Origin: Streptomyces sp. V4I2
Lineage (GTDB): Bacteria; Actinomycetota; Actinomycetes; Streptomycetales; Streptomycetaceae
NCBI RefSeq assembly: GCF_030817655.1
Contig: NZ_JAUSZM010000003.1
Span: forward strand, 6,200,001 to 6,264,000
Direction of reading: 5' to 3'
DNA: 64,000 nucleotides
The position numbers and the translations under genes are program-made. The notes beneath the pieces are model-generated. The model was given only the letters and a program-made list of their open reading frames with translations. It made no database searches and was not told where the DNA came from. Below, piece after piece: positions 8,277 through 15,480 of the stretch. The number at the start of each line of letters is the position of its first letter. Positions within the stretch are counted from its first letter, which is position 1.

Positions 8277-9338
8277 TTGGGCAAGGTCGTGCTCGTGACC
8301 GGGGTGGCCCGTCAACTGGGGGGCCGGTTCGTACGACGGATCCAGCGTGACCCACAGGTGGAGCGGGTCGTCGCCGTGGACGCGGTTCCGCCCGAGCACC
8401 ATCTGGGCGGCGCCGACTTCATCCAGGCCGACATCCGGCAGCCCGGCATAGCGCGGGTCCTCGCCGAGACGGCCGCCGACACGGTCGTCCATCTGGACGT
8501 CACCGCGACCGCGCTCGGCAGCGGCAGCCGGACCTCCGTCAAGGAGACCAATGTCATCGGCACCATGCAGCTGCTGGGGGCCTGCCAGAAGTCGCCGACC
8601 GTGAAGCGGCTCGTGGTCAAGTCCAGTACGAACGTGTACGGATCCGCGCCGCGCGATCCCGCCGTCTTCACCGAGACCACTCCGCCGAAGTCGCTGCCCA
8701 GCGGCGGGTTCGCGAAGGACGCGGTGGAGGTCGAGGGGTATGTGCGCGGGTTCGCCCGGCGCCGGCCGGACGTCGCCGTGTGTGTGCTGCGGTTCGCCAA
8801 CATCCTCGGCCCGACCGCGGACACCCCGCTCGCCGCGTATTTCGCGCTGCCGATCCTGCCGACCGTGCTGGGCTACGACCCCCGGTTGCAGTTCGTGCAC
8901 GAGGACGACGTGATCGAGGTGCTGCGGATCGCCTCGCACGAACCGGAGCGGGGCACGCTCAACAGCGGCACCTTCAACATCGCCGGGGACGGCGTGCTGT
9001 TGCTGTCGCAGTGCTCGCGGCGGCTGGGCCGGCCCACGGTGCCGTTGCTGCTCCCCGCGGTGACCTGGGCCGGATCGCTGGTGCGTACGCTGGGTATGAC
9101 GGACTTCTCGCCCGAACAGATCCGGCTGCTGACCCACGGCCGGGTCGTGGCGACGGACCAGATGCGTGAGACGCTCGGGTTCAAGCCGAAGTACACGACG
9201 GCTCAGACGTTCGCGGAGTTCGCGCGCAGTCGCGGACCGGGACTGCTGCCGCCCGAGGCCCTTGCGGGGGCCGTCGACCGGATCGCCGCGCTGCCCCTGG
9301 CGGGCAGCGGCCACCCCCCGACGCAGAGCGCCAACTGA
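8277..9338 (+). CDS. NAD-dependent epimerase/dehydratase family protein
   Basis: 353-aa extended SDR-type protein. The N-terminal nucleotide-binding motif is VLVTGVARQLGG, followed by an acidic residue after beta-2 (VVAVDAVPP). NVIGTMQLLGAC and VVKSSTNVYG are typical of sugar-nucleotide epimerases. The usual YxxxK Tyr is replaced (GFAKDAVE), so catalysis is uncertain. TTG 8277 is chosen over the longer open frame because AAGGAAGG lies 8 nt upstream and the Rossmann strand begins right after it. The stop is 14 bp before the acyltransferase start, so the two form an operon. Confidence 0.85.
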   Translation: MGKVVLVTGVARQLGGRFVRRIQRDPQVERVVAVDAVPPEHHLGGADFIQADIRQPGIARVLAETAADTVVHLDVTATALGSGSRTSVKETNVIGTMQLLGACQKSPTVKRLVVKSSTNVYGSAPRDPAVFTETTPPKSLPSGGFAKDAVEVEGYVRGFARRRPDVAVCVLRFANILGPTADTPLAAYFALPILPTVLGYDPRLQFVHEDDVIEVLRIASHEPERGTLNSGTFNIAGDGVLLLSQCSRRLGRPTVPLLLPAVTWAGSLVRTLGMTDFSPEQIRLLTHGRVVATDQMRETLGFKPKYTTAQTFAEFARSRGPGLLPPEALAGAVDRIAALPLAGSGHPPTQSAN

Positions 9339-9352
9339 GGAGCGCATCAACG

Positions 9353-10411
9353 ATGGCGGACGCCAAGGTCATTCCGTTCGACGACGACCGGTCCCGCGGG
9401 AGCGCCGTGCAGCGGCCGCCGCGGCGCCGGAGCGCGGGGAGCCGGCGCAAGGGTGAGCCCACGGTGGTCCGTGAGGTCCAGCCCCTGCCCAGCAGGGCGC
9501 CCGCGCAGGATGATGTTCCCGTGACCCGTGAGGAACAGCCGCCCCCGCAGCGGCAGGACAAGGGCGCGTACGGCGGCCTGGAGCGGCGTATCGCGGGCGG
9601 GCTCGCGTTCCTGCGGCGCCGGCTCACGGGTGACTACGAGGTCGACGACTTCGGCTACGACGCGGAGTTGACCGACCAGGTCCTGATGTCCCTGCTGCGC
9701 CCGATGTACGAGAAGTACTTCCGGGTCGAGGTGAAGGGCGTCGAGAACATCCCGGCCGAGGGCGGGGCGCTGATCGTCGCCAACCACTCCGGGACGCTGC
9801 CGATGGACGGCCTGATGATGCAGGTCGCCGTCCACGACCACCACCCCGCCAACCGCCATCTGCGGCTCCTGGCGGCGGACCTGGTCTTCATGCTGCCTGT
9901 GGTCAACGAACTGGCCCGCAAGCTCGGCCACACCCTGGCCTGCGCGGAGGACGCCGAACGGCTGCTGGCCCAGGGCGAGGTGGTCGGCGTGATGCCGGAG
10001 GGCTTCAAGGGCGTCGGCAAGCCCTTCAGCGAGCGCTACAAGCTCCAGCGCTTCGGCCGCGGCGGCTTCGTCTCGACGGCGCTGCGCCAGGGCACCCCGA
10101 TCATCCCGTGCTCGATCGTGGGGGCCGAGGAGATCTACCCGATGATCGGCAACGCCAAGACCCTGGCCCGCGTCCTCGGCTTCCCGTACTTCCCCCTCAC
10201 GCCGACCTTCCCGTGGCTCGGCCCGCTGGGTGCGGTCCCGCTGCCGACCAAGTGGACCATCCAGTTCGGCGAGCCGATCCCGACGGACGGCTATCCGCCG
10301 GAGGCCGCCGAGGACCCGATGCTGATGTTCAACCTGACCGACCAGGTCCGCGAACAGATCCAGCACACGCTCTACAAGCTGCTGGTGCAGCGCCGCTCGG
10401 TCTTCTTCTGA
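9353..10411 (+). CDS. Lysophospholipid acyltransferase family protein
   Basis: 352-aa glycerolipid acyltransferase (PlsC/LPLAT superfamily). The catalytic block NHSGTLPMDG (His and Asp) is followed by the MPEGFKGVGKPF substrate motif. The first 75 residues are charged and Pro/Arg-rich, probably disordered. It probably works at the membrane, transferring an acyl group to a phospholipid or related acceptor. It follows the epimerase closely, and this pair appears conserved upstream of bldN/rsbN. It ends 85 bp before a strong bidirectional hairpin. Confidence 0.87.
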   Translation: MADAKVIPFDDDRSRGSAVQRPPRRRSAGSRRKGEPTVVREVQPLPSRAPAQDDVPVTREEQPPPQRQDKGAYGGLERRIAGGLAFLRRRLTGDYEVDDFGYDAELTDQVLMSLLRPMYEKYFRVEVKGVENIPAEGGALIVANHSGTLPMDGLMMQVAVHDHHPANRHLRLLAADLVFMLPVVNELARKLGHTLACAEDAERLLAQGEVVGVMPEGFKGVGKPFSERYKLQRFGRGGFVSTALRQGTPIIPCSIVGAEEIYPMIGNAKTLARVLGFPYFPLTPTFPWLGPLGAVPLPTKWTIQFGEPIPTDGYPPEAAEDPMLMFNLTDQVREQIQHTLYKLLVQRRSVFF

Positions 10412-10496
10412 GCGCTGTCGGGGGCTCTCGGTAGCTGTTGAGAAACCTGCGGCGGCTCTCGGGCAGCTGTCTGAGAAACCTGACCGAAGCCTGTCG

Positions 10497-10543
10497 TACG
10501 ACAACGGGGGCGCCCTCCTGAGGAGGGCGCCCCCGTTGTCGTA
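10497..10543. terminator. Bidirectional terminator, 22-bp perfect stem
   Basis: Left arm 10497-10518 and right arm 10522-10543 are perfectly complementary over 22 bp, with a TGA loop. The hairpin lies between the convergent acyltransferase and rsbN genes, so it can end both transcripts. Confidence 0.9.
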
Positions 10544-10547
10544 GGGA

Positions 10548-11789
10548 CTACTGCTCCGCGTCCTCCGCGTCGATGCCCAGGCCGGGCAGCAGGCCGGGGA
10601 GGAGGGGCGGGAGGGTGACGTCCGGTTCGGTGGTGGGTGTCGTGGTCGACGGGGGAGTGGTGCCGCCGGTGTTCTTGGGTGGGTCGAGGAGGCCGCCGGT
10701 GTTGCCGCCGAGCAGGCCGTCGTCCTCGGTGCCGGAGCCGGCCGACTTGCTGGGGCTGTTGCTCCCCGTGCCGTCGGACGAGCCGCCGTTGCCGCTGCTG
10801 GGTGCCGAGGAGCGGCCGGAACCGGTCGAGGTGTCGGAGGATGCCGGCCCGGAGTCCTGCCGCTGACCGGTCCCGCTGCCGCCCTGGGCGGGAGGCTGCG
10901 GGAGGAGGGACTGCAGCGGGGCGACCTCTTCGTCTATGGCGTCGAAGACCGACGAGACCTGCTGACTGACGTCACCGAGCTGGACGGGCAGTCGGTCGCG
11001 CAGGGCGCCCCAGACGTCGCGGTGCGAGCGGGAGAAGGCGTCCAGGGCCTGGATGGGGCCCAGGGACTCCGGGTCGCGCTCGTACGCCGCGGTCAGCAGG
11101 CGGTGGCCCTCGGAGGCGTCGTGCCGCATGCCGGACAGAGCGCGGCGGATCTCGCCCAGCGACTCGTGGTCGAGTTGGCCGCCGCGGTCGCGCTCCATGA
11201 GCCGGCGGGCCTCGCTGAGGCGGGTGGAGGCCTGGTCGAGGTAGGCCACACCACGCTCGTCGTCCCCGTCGGACAGGTAGGAGAGCTTGAAATCCTCTAT
11301 GCCGCGCTTGAGGCCGTACAGCGAGTCGCCGGGCAGGGCGTCCGAGCTGGCCGCGGCGACTCCGCCGAAGGCGCCGGCGGCGACGCCGACGCTGAGTCCG
11401 CCCGCGGCGAGGCCTTTGGTGAGCCGGGAACGCGGGCGGAGCTTGCCCAGTGGGCTCGCCCGGTGCGTGCCCCGTGCCCGGGGGGAGCGCTGTTCAGGCA
11501 CCGCCGGGTCGCCCTCGCCTCCCACGGTGCCCTCCAGCAGCATGGCCTCCATGGCGGCCACGAGCTGGGCCCGCTGGACGACCTTGACCTCGGGGTCCAT
11601 CTGCGGTTTGGGCAGCTCGCCGAGACCGGTCGCCAGGGCCGTGAGGCGGCCCTGACCGGTCTGTTCCGCAGCAGCCGGGGACGGTGGTGGTCCGTCGGAC
11701 TGCTCGGCCGCCGTGCCCTGGCCGGACTGGTCCTCCAGGGCCTGGGCGAAGGCGTTCGCCCGCCGGTGCGCCGATACGTTCGCGATCAC
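10548..11789 (-). CDS. rsbN: Anti-sigma factor RsbN (DUF5667)
   Basis: 413-aa membrane anti-sigma factor for BldN. The cytoplasmic N-terminus (about 1-125) includes the sigma-binding part. One transmembrane helix follows at about 130-150 (LAAGGLSVGVAAGAFGGVAA). Outside the membrane is a DUF5667 segment (ALPGDSLYGLKRGIEDFKLS), with a Ser/Gly/Pro/Thr-rich tail. GTG 11789 is chosen: GAGGAGG lies 8 nt before it, while the upstream in-frame GTG 11798 overlaps that ribosome site. It sits directly downstream of bldN in the same orientation. RsbN holding BldN inactive is established in Streptomyces. Confidence 0.92.
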   Translation of the reverse strand: MIANVSAHRRANAFAQALEDQSGQGTAAEQSDGPPPSPAAAEQTGQGRLTALATGLGELPKPQMDPEVKVVQRAQLVAAMEAMLLEGTVGGEGDPAVPEQRSPRARGTHRASPLGKLRPRSRLTKGLAAGGLSVGVAAGAFGGVAAASSDALPGDSLYGLKRGIEDFKLSYLSDGDDERGVAYLDQASTRLSEARRLMERDRGGQLDHESLGEIRRALSGMRHDASEGHRLLTAAYERDPESLGPIQALDAFSRSHRDVWGALRDRLPVQLGDVSQQVSSVFDAIDEEVAPLQSLLPQPPAQGGSGTGQRQDSGPASSDTSTGSGRSSAPSSGNGGSSDGTGSNSPSKSAGSGTEDDGLLGGNTGGLLDPPKNTGGTTPPSTTTPTTEPDVTLPPLLPGLLPGLGIDAEDAEQ

Positions 11790-11919
11790 TGGCGGCACCT
11801 CCTCTCGTCAAGACGGTCGACTCCCCAGGGGGTCCTGAGGGTTGCACGCCCTGACCAGAAGCACACGATCGGGTGATCGAAGTCGGCCAGGGAGTGACCA
11901 CAGGGAGCCTGCATCCCGC

Positions 11920-11948
11920 ACAACGAGTGGCGCGGCACTTGGGTTACG
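11920..11948 (-). promoter_or_regulatory. Sigma-BldN-type promoter of rsbN
   Basis: On the minus strand, CGTAAC (11948-11943), 17 nt, then CGTTGT (11925-11920). The published BldN consensus is CGTAAC-N16-CGTTGA, and rsbN is a known BldN target. The site would give a leader of about 115 nt. Confidence 0.75.
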
Positions 11949-12022
11949 GACGGCGGATGATCGGATAGCGAAGCCAACGGACTTTCACCGACTGCGAGTT
12001 GAGAGTTACCGAGCGTGTTCTG

Positions 12023-12796
12023 TCAGCGTGCGTCGTCCGGGAGGAGCCGGGCGAGAGTGCGCACGGCGCGGTACTGGAGGGTCTTGATCGCGCCCTCGTT
12101 CTTGCCCATCACGCGGGCGGTCTCGGCGACGGAGAGGCCCTGGAGGAAGCGGAGCGTCACACACTCCTGCTGCTGCGGGTTGAGCCGTCGTACGGCATCG
12201 AGGAGGGCGGCGTTCGAGAGGGACTCCAGGACGGAGTCCTCGGGGGAGCGCTCGACCTCGTTGGCGTCGAGCATCTCGCCGGTGGTGACTTCGAGCCGGA
12301 AGCGGCTCGACTTGAAGTGGTCCGCGACGAGGTTGCGGGCGATGGTCACGAGCCACGCGCCGAAGTCGCGGCCCTGCCAGGTGAACGTGCCGATGCGGCG
12401 CAGTGCGCGCAGGAACGTCTCGCTGGTGAGATCCTCAGCGGTCGCCTTGCCTCCCACTCGGTAGTAGATGTACCGGTACACGGTGTCGCTGTACTGGTCG
12501 TAGAGACGGCCGAAGGCATCGGCCTCGCCGGCCTGGGCGCGCTCCACAAGGTCCATCATGCGGGCGCTGTCGCTGTCCGCCGCGGGGCGGCGGGTTGTTG
12601 TGGCACCGGTCGAACGCCCTCGTCTTCCGACGGCGGCGCTGCCGTCGGCGAGCGCGTAGCACGGGCCGACGGGGGTGGTGGCAACGGCGAGGGCAGGGAC
12701 GGCGTACGCGGTGGGGACGAAGCCGCGCAACAGGTCTTGGACCGTTGCGCGCAGCGTAGCCAGGCCCGAGGCGTCAACCCCGACGTGTGGGTACAC
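12023..12796 (-). CDS. bldN: Developmental ECF sigma factor BldN (pro-form)
   Basis: 257-aa ECF sigma factor required for aerial mycelium formation. Residues about 1-79 form the unusual N-terminal pro-sequence (starting MYPHVGVDASGL), which is removed in known BldN proteins. Region 2 starts near residue 80 (MMDLVERAQAGEADAFGRLY, DTVYRYIYYRVG, AEDLTSETF). Region 4 is LNPQQQECVTLRFLQGLSVA with the HTH ARVMGKNEGAIKTLQYRAVR. Start GTG 12796. rsbN lies downstream and an AGTGC-AG-GCACT palindrome lies in the promoter region. Established targets include bldM, chaplins and rodlins. Confidence 0.96.
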   Translation of the reverse strand: MYPHVGVDASGLATLRATVQDLLRGFVPTAYAVPALAVATTPVGPCYALADGSAAVGRRGRSTGATTTRRPAADSDSARMMDLVERAQAGEADAFGRLYDQYSDTVYRYIYYRVGGKATAEDLTSETFLRALRRIGTFTWQGRDFGAWLVTIARNLVADHFKSSRFRLEVTTGEMLDANEVERSPEDSVLESLSNAALLDAVRRLNPQQQECVTLRFLQGLSVAETARVMGKNEGAIKTLQYRAVRTLARLLPDDAR

Positions 12797-13136
12797 GGGA
12801 CTCCCAGAGGCAGAGCTTCCATCACGTGCAGTACGGAACCGTTCACCCGTCGTAGCGACGGAAGGGGATCCGGATTGCGTCTGAGGAGAATAACGCTTAG
12901 TGCAGGCACTGCTACACGCAGTTGCTCAAATCATCGATTACGTCGCTTCTGTAACCGAATGGCGGCCGATCAAGTGCCGGTCAGTGATCGGTTGTTGATC
13001 GGAAAGCGTCGTGTTCCGTCTGGGTCCGGGGCGTGTTGTGGCCGTGTGCAGCCAACGGGACTGACCAGCGGGGTAACGGGGTACGACCCGTGGATTGGCC
13101 GGTTGTTCCGGGTGTGACCTGTTGTGATGCCCGGCG
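12797..13136. other. bldN upstream region
   Basis: 340 bp without a gene, between the start of bldN and the 3' end of a HAD gene. It must hold the bldN promoter. The palindrome at 12899-12910 is listed separately. A second inverted motif, TGATCGGTTGTTGATCGG, lies at about 12981-13001. Nothing else is clear. Confidence 0.5.
12899..12910. promoter_or_regulatory. BldD-like palindrome upstream of bldN
   Basis: AGTGCAGGCACT, a perfect inverted repeat AGTGC/GCACT with a 2-bp centre, about 105 bp upstream of the bldN start. BldD binds AGTGA-N-TCACT-type sites and is a known repressor of bldN, so this is a reasonable candidate. The inner bases differ from consensus. Confidence 0.45.
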
Positions 13137-14048
13137 TTATCGGCGGCGTTTGTGCAGGGCGATCGCCGCCGCGGTGCCGCCCGCCACCGCGCCGACGCCG
13201 GCCGCCGCCGGGATGCCGACCTTCGCCGCCTTGCGGCCCGTGCGGTAGTCGCGCAGCCGCCACTCCAGCCGGCGGGCGTGCTTGCGCAGCTTGCTGTCCG
13301 GGTTGATGGCGTAGGGGTGGCCGACCAGCGACAGCATCGGGATGTCGTTGTGCGAGTCGCTGTAGGCGGCGCAGCGGGTCAGGTCCAGGCCCTCCGCCGC
13401 GGCCAGCGCACGGACCGCCTCCGCCTTCGCCGGGCCGTGCAGGGGTTCGCCGACCAGCTTGCCCGTGTACACGCCGTCGACCGACTCGGCGACCGTGCCG
13501 AGAGCACCGGTCAGACCGAGGCGGCGGGCGATCACCTGGGCGATCTCCACCGGGGCCGCCGTGACCAGCCACACCTTCTGGCCGGCGTCCAGGTGCGCCT
13601 GGGCCAGGGCCCGGGTGCCGGGCCAGATGCGCTCGGCCATGTACTCGTCGTAGATCTCCTCGCCGATCGACATCAGCTCGGAGACCCGGTGGCCCTGGAC
13701 GATCGACAGCGCCGAGTCGCGGGCCTCCTGCATGTGTTCCGGGTCCTCGACGCCGGCCAGCCGGAACCACGCCTGCTGCCAGGCGAACTTCGCGAGGTCG
13801 CGGGTCTCGAAGAACTTCCGCTTGTACAGGCCCCGTCCGAAGTGGAACAGGGCGGCGCCCTGCATCACGGTGTTGTCCAGATCGAAGAAGGCGGCGGCGT
13901 GCGCGTCGCCGTGCACGGGGAACGCCGGCTCCTCGCTGGGGAGGTCCTGCGTGGACTTGCGCGCTGCCTCAGCCGAGGCCTCGCCTGCCAACACGCTCCG
14001 CGCGGTGGCGGAGCGCCTACGGGGAGTGAGCCATCCAAGAGCGGCCAT
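13137..14048 (-). CDS. HAD-IB family hydrolase (SerB/CicA-like)
   Basis: 303-aa HAD phosphatase of subfamily IB. Motif I is FFDLDNTVMQG near residue 54, motif II LVTAAP, then a conserved Lys, and motif III/IV AYSDSHNDIPMLSLVG. The helical cap between motifs I and II fits the phosphoserine-phosphatase-like group. The C-terminal end is hydrophobic (AAAGVGAVAGGTAAAIALHK), a probable membrane tail followed by basic residues. It is divergent from the glutaredoxin-like gene. In Streptomyces it is a steady neighbour of bldN; substrate unknown. Confidence 0.88.
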   Translation of the reverse strand: MAALGWLTPRRRSATARSVLAGEASAEAARKSTQDLPSEEPAFPVHGDAHAAAFFDLDNTVMQGAALFHFGRGLYKRKFFETRDLAKFAWQQAWFRLAGVEDPEHMQEARDSALSIVQGHRVSELMSIGEEIYDEYMAERIWPGTRALAQAHLDAGQKVWLVTAAPVEIAQVIARRLGLTGALGTVAESVDGVYTGKLVGEPLHGPAKAEAVRALAAAEGLDLTRCAAYSDSHNDIPMLSLVGHPYAINPDSKLRKHARRLEWRLRDYRTGRKAAKVGIPAAAGVGAVAGGTAAAIALHKRRR

Positions 14049-14143
14049 GGCGTGAGCATAGCCAGTCTGTTCGGAGGTTCCGGAGCCGAGAGGTTCGAAG
14101 GATGTGAACTCTCCGCGACCGTGCCGTTAAAGAACGCGGGAGA

Positions 14144-14431
14144 ATGGCCGACATGACTCCCATCTTTCGGCGCAGCGCCCCGAGGGCCCCGCAGGACCGG
14201 CTCGTCACTCTCGTACGCAAGGCCGGGTGTCATCTGTGTGATGACGCACAGTCCGTGGTCGAGAAGGTGTGCGCCGATCTGGGGGTTCCCTGGGAGCAGA
14301 AGGACATCACCCAGGATCCCCAACTCCACGACCAGTACTGGGAACAGATCCCCGTCGTGCTCGTCGACGGAGCGCAGCACACCTTCTGGCGCGTGAACGA
14401 GGATCGCCTTCGCAAAGCACTGACCGAGTAG
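14144..14431 (+). CDS. Glutaredoxin family protein (DUF836-like)
   Basis: 95-aa thioredoxin-fold protein. The redox motif CHLC follows the first strand (RLVTLVRKAGCHLCDDAQ), and the cis-Pro motif is QIPVVLVDG. It probably acts as a small cytoplasmic thiol-disulfide reductant. It lies just before rex and the hem operon, though a 280-bp promoter region separates them. ATG 14144 or ATG 14153 could be the start; the latter has better spacing to GGGAG. Confidence 0.88.
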   Translation: MADMTPIFRRSAPRAPQDRLVTLVRKAGCHLCDDAQSVVEKVCADLGVPWEQKDITQDPQLHDQYWEQIPVVLVDGAQHTFWRVNEDRLRKALTE

Positions 14432-14618
14432 TCCAACTGGTCCGGAACGTCGCTTAGGATCGACGGCGACTTGGTCTCGGGGGCGGGAATCGTAGAGGAG
14501 AGTGTGCGGTTTTGCCCCCAAGAGAAGAGGAACGGTGGTGCGCATGCGCCGGTTCCGCACAGGTGCGCCGGGGGCGCGTGACCCCGGTCACGTTGGCCGG
14601 GCAAATCGGACACCATCT

Positions 14619-14636
14619 TTGTGCACGCGTTCACAA
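14619..14636. promoter_or_regulatory. Rex operator (ROP)
   Basis: TTGTGCACGCGTTCACAA matches the Rex consensus TTGTGAANNNNTTCACAA at 17 of 18 positions or better, counting the free centre. It lies 77 bp upstream of the rex start. Rex is known to repress its own rex-hemACD operon when NADH is high. Confidence 0.9.
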
Positions 14637-14712
14637 AGACATAGCCTGCTTTCGACGGGGCGGTCCGGGAACGTGTGACCGCCTGCAGCCCCGCTCTACC
14701 CGCAGGAGCACC

Positions 14713-15480
14713 GTGGCAACTGGCCGAACTCACCGACCGGCGACCCGTAGCCGAGGGATTCCCGAGGCCACCGTCGCCCGCCTTCCGCTGTACCTCCGCG
14801 CGCTGACCGCACTGTCGGAGCGCTCGGTACCCACGGTCTCCTCCGAGGAGCTCGCGGCCGCGGCGGGGGTCAACTCCGCGAAGCTGCGCAAGGACTTCTC
14901 TTACCTGGGTTCCTACGGAACGCGCGGTGTGGGCTACGACGTCGAGTATCTCGTCTACCAGATCTCCCGTGAGCTGGGCCTGACCCAGGACTGGCCGGTA
15001 GTGATCGTCGGTATCGGTAACCTCGGCGCCGCCCTCGCCAACTACGGCGGGTTCGCCTCGCGCGGATTCCGGGTCGCGGCGCTCATAGACGCCGACCCGG
15101 CGATGGCCGGAAAGCCGGTGGCCGGGATCCCCGTCCAGCACACCGACGAGCTCGAAAAGATCATCGACGACAACGGCGTGTCGATCGGGGTCATCGCCAC
15201 GCCCGCCGGCGCCGCCCAGCAGGTCTGCGACCGGCTCGTGGCCGCCGGCGTCACCTCCATCCTGAACTTCGCGCCGACCGTGCTGTCCGTCCCGGACGGC
15301 GTCGACGTGCGCAAGGTCGACCTCTCCATCGAGCTGCAGATCCTCGCCTTTCACGAGCAGCGCAAGGCCGGCGAGGAGGCCGCCGCCGCGGCCGACGGCG
15401 AGGTCCCGCACACCGCCGCCCGCAAGCAGCCCGCCGACAAGGGTCCAGACGGGGACGTCCCCGCCGTGATGCCGGCATGA
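14713..15480 (+). CDS. rex: Redox-sensing transcriptional repressor Rex
   Basis: 255-aa NADH/NAD+ sensor. The N-terminal winged helix is at about 1-85 (VSSEELAAAAGVNSAKLRKD, FSYLGSYGTRGVGYDV). The Rossmann domain has VVIVGIGNLGAALANYGG, with an acidic residue after the second strand (AALIDADP). The C-terminal swapped helix is KVDLSIELQILAFHEQRK. GTG 14713 has AGGAG upstream; the longer open frame before it crosses the operator and is not coding. The stop overlaps the hemA start by 4 bp (ATGA). High NADH releases Rex from its operator. Confidence 0.97.
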   Translation: MATGRTHRPATRSRGIPEATVARLPLYLRALTALSERSVPTVSSEELAAAAGVNSAKLRKDFSYLGSYGTRGVGYDVEYLVYQISRELGLTQDWPVVIVGIGNLGAALANYGGFASRGFRVAALIDADPAMAGKPVAGIPVQHTDELEKIIDDNGVSIGVIATPAGAAQQVCDRLVAAGVTSILNFAPTVLSVPDGVDVRKVDLSIELQILAFHEQRKAGEEAAAAADGEVPHTAARKQPADKGPDGDVPAVMPA

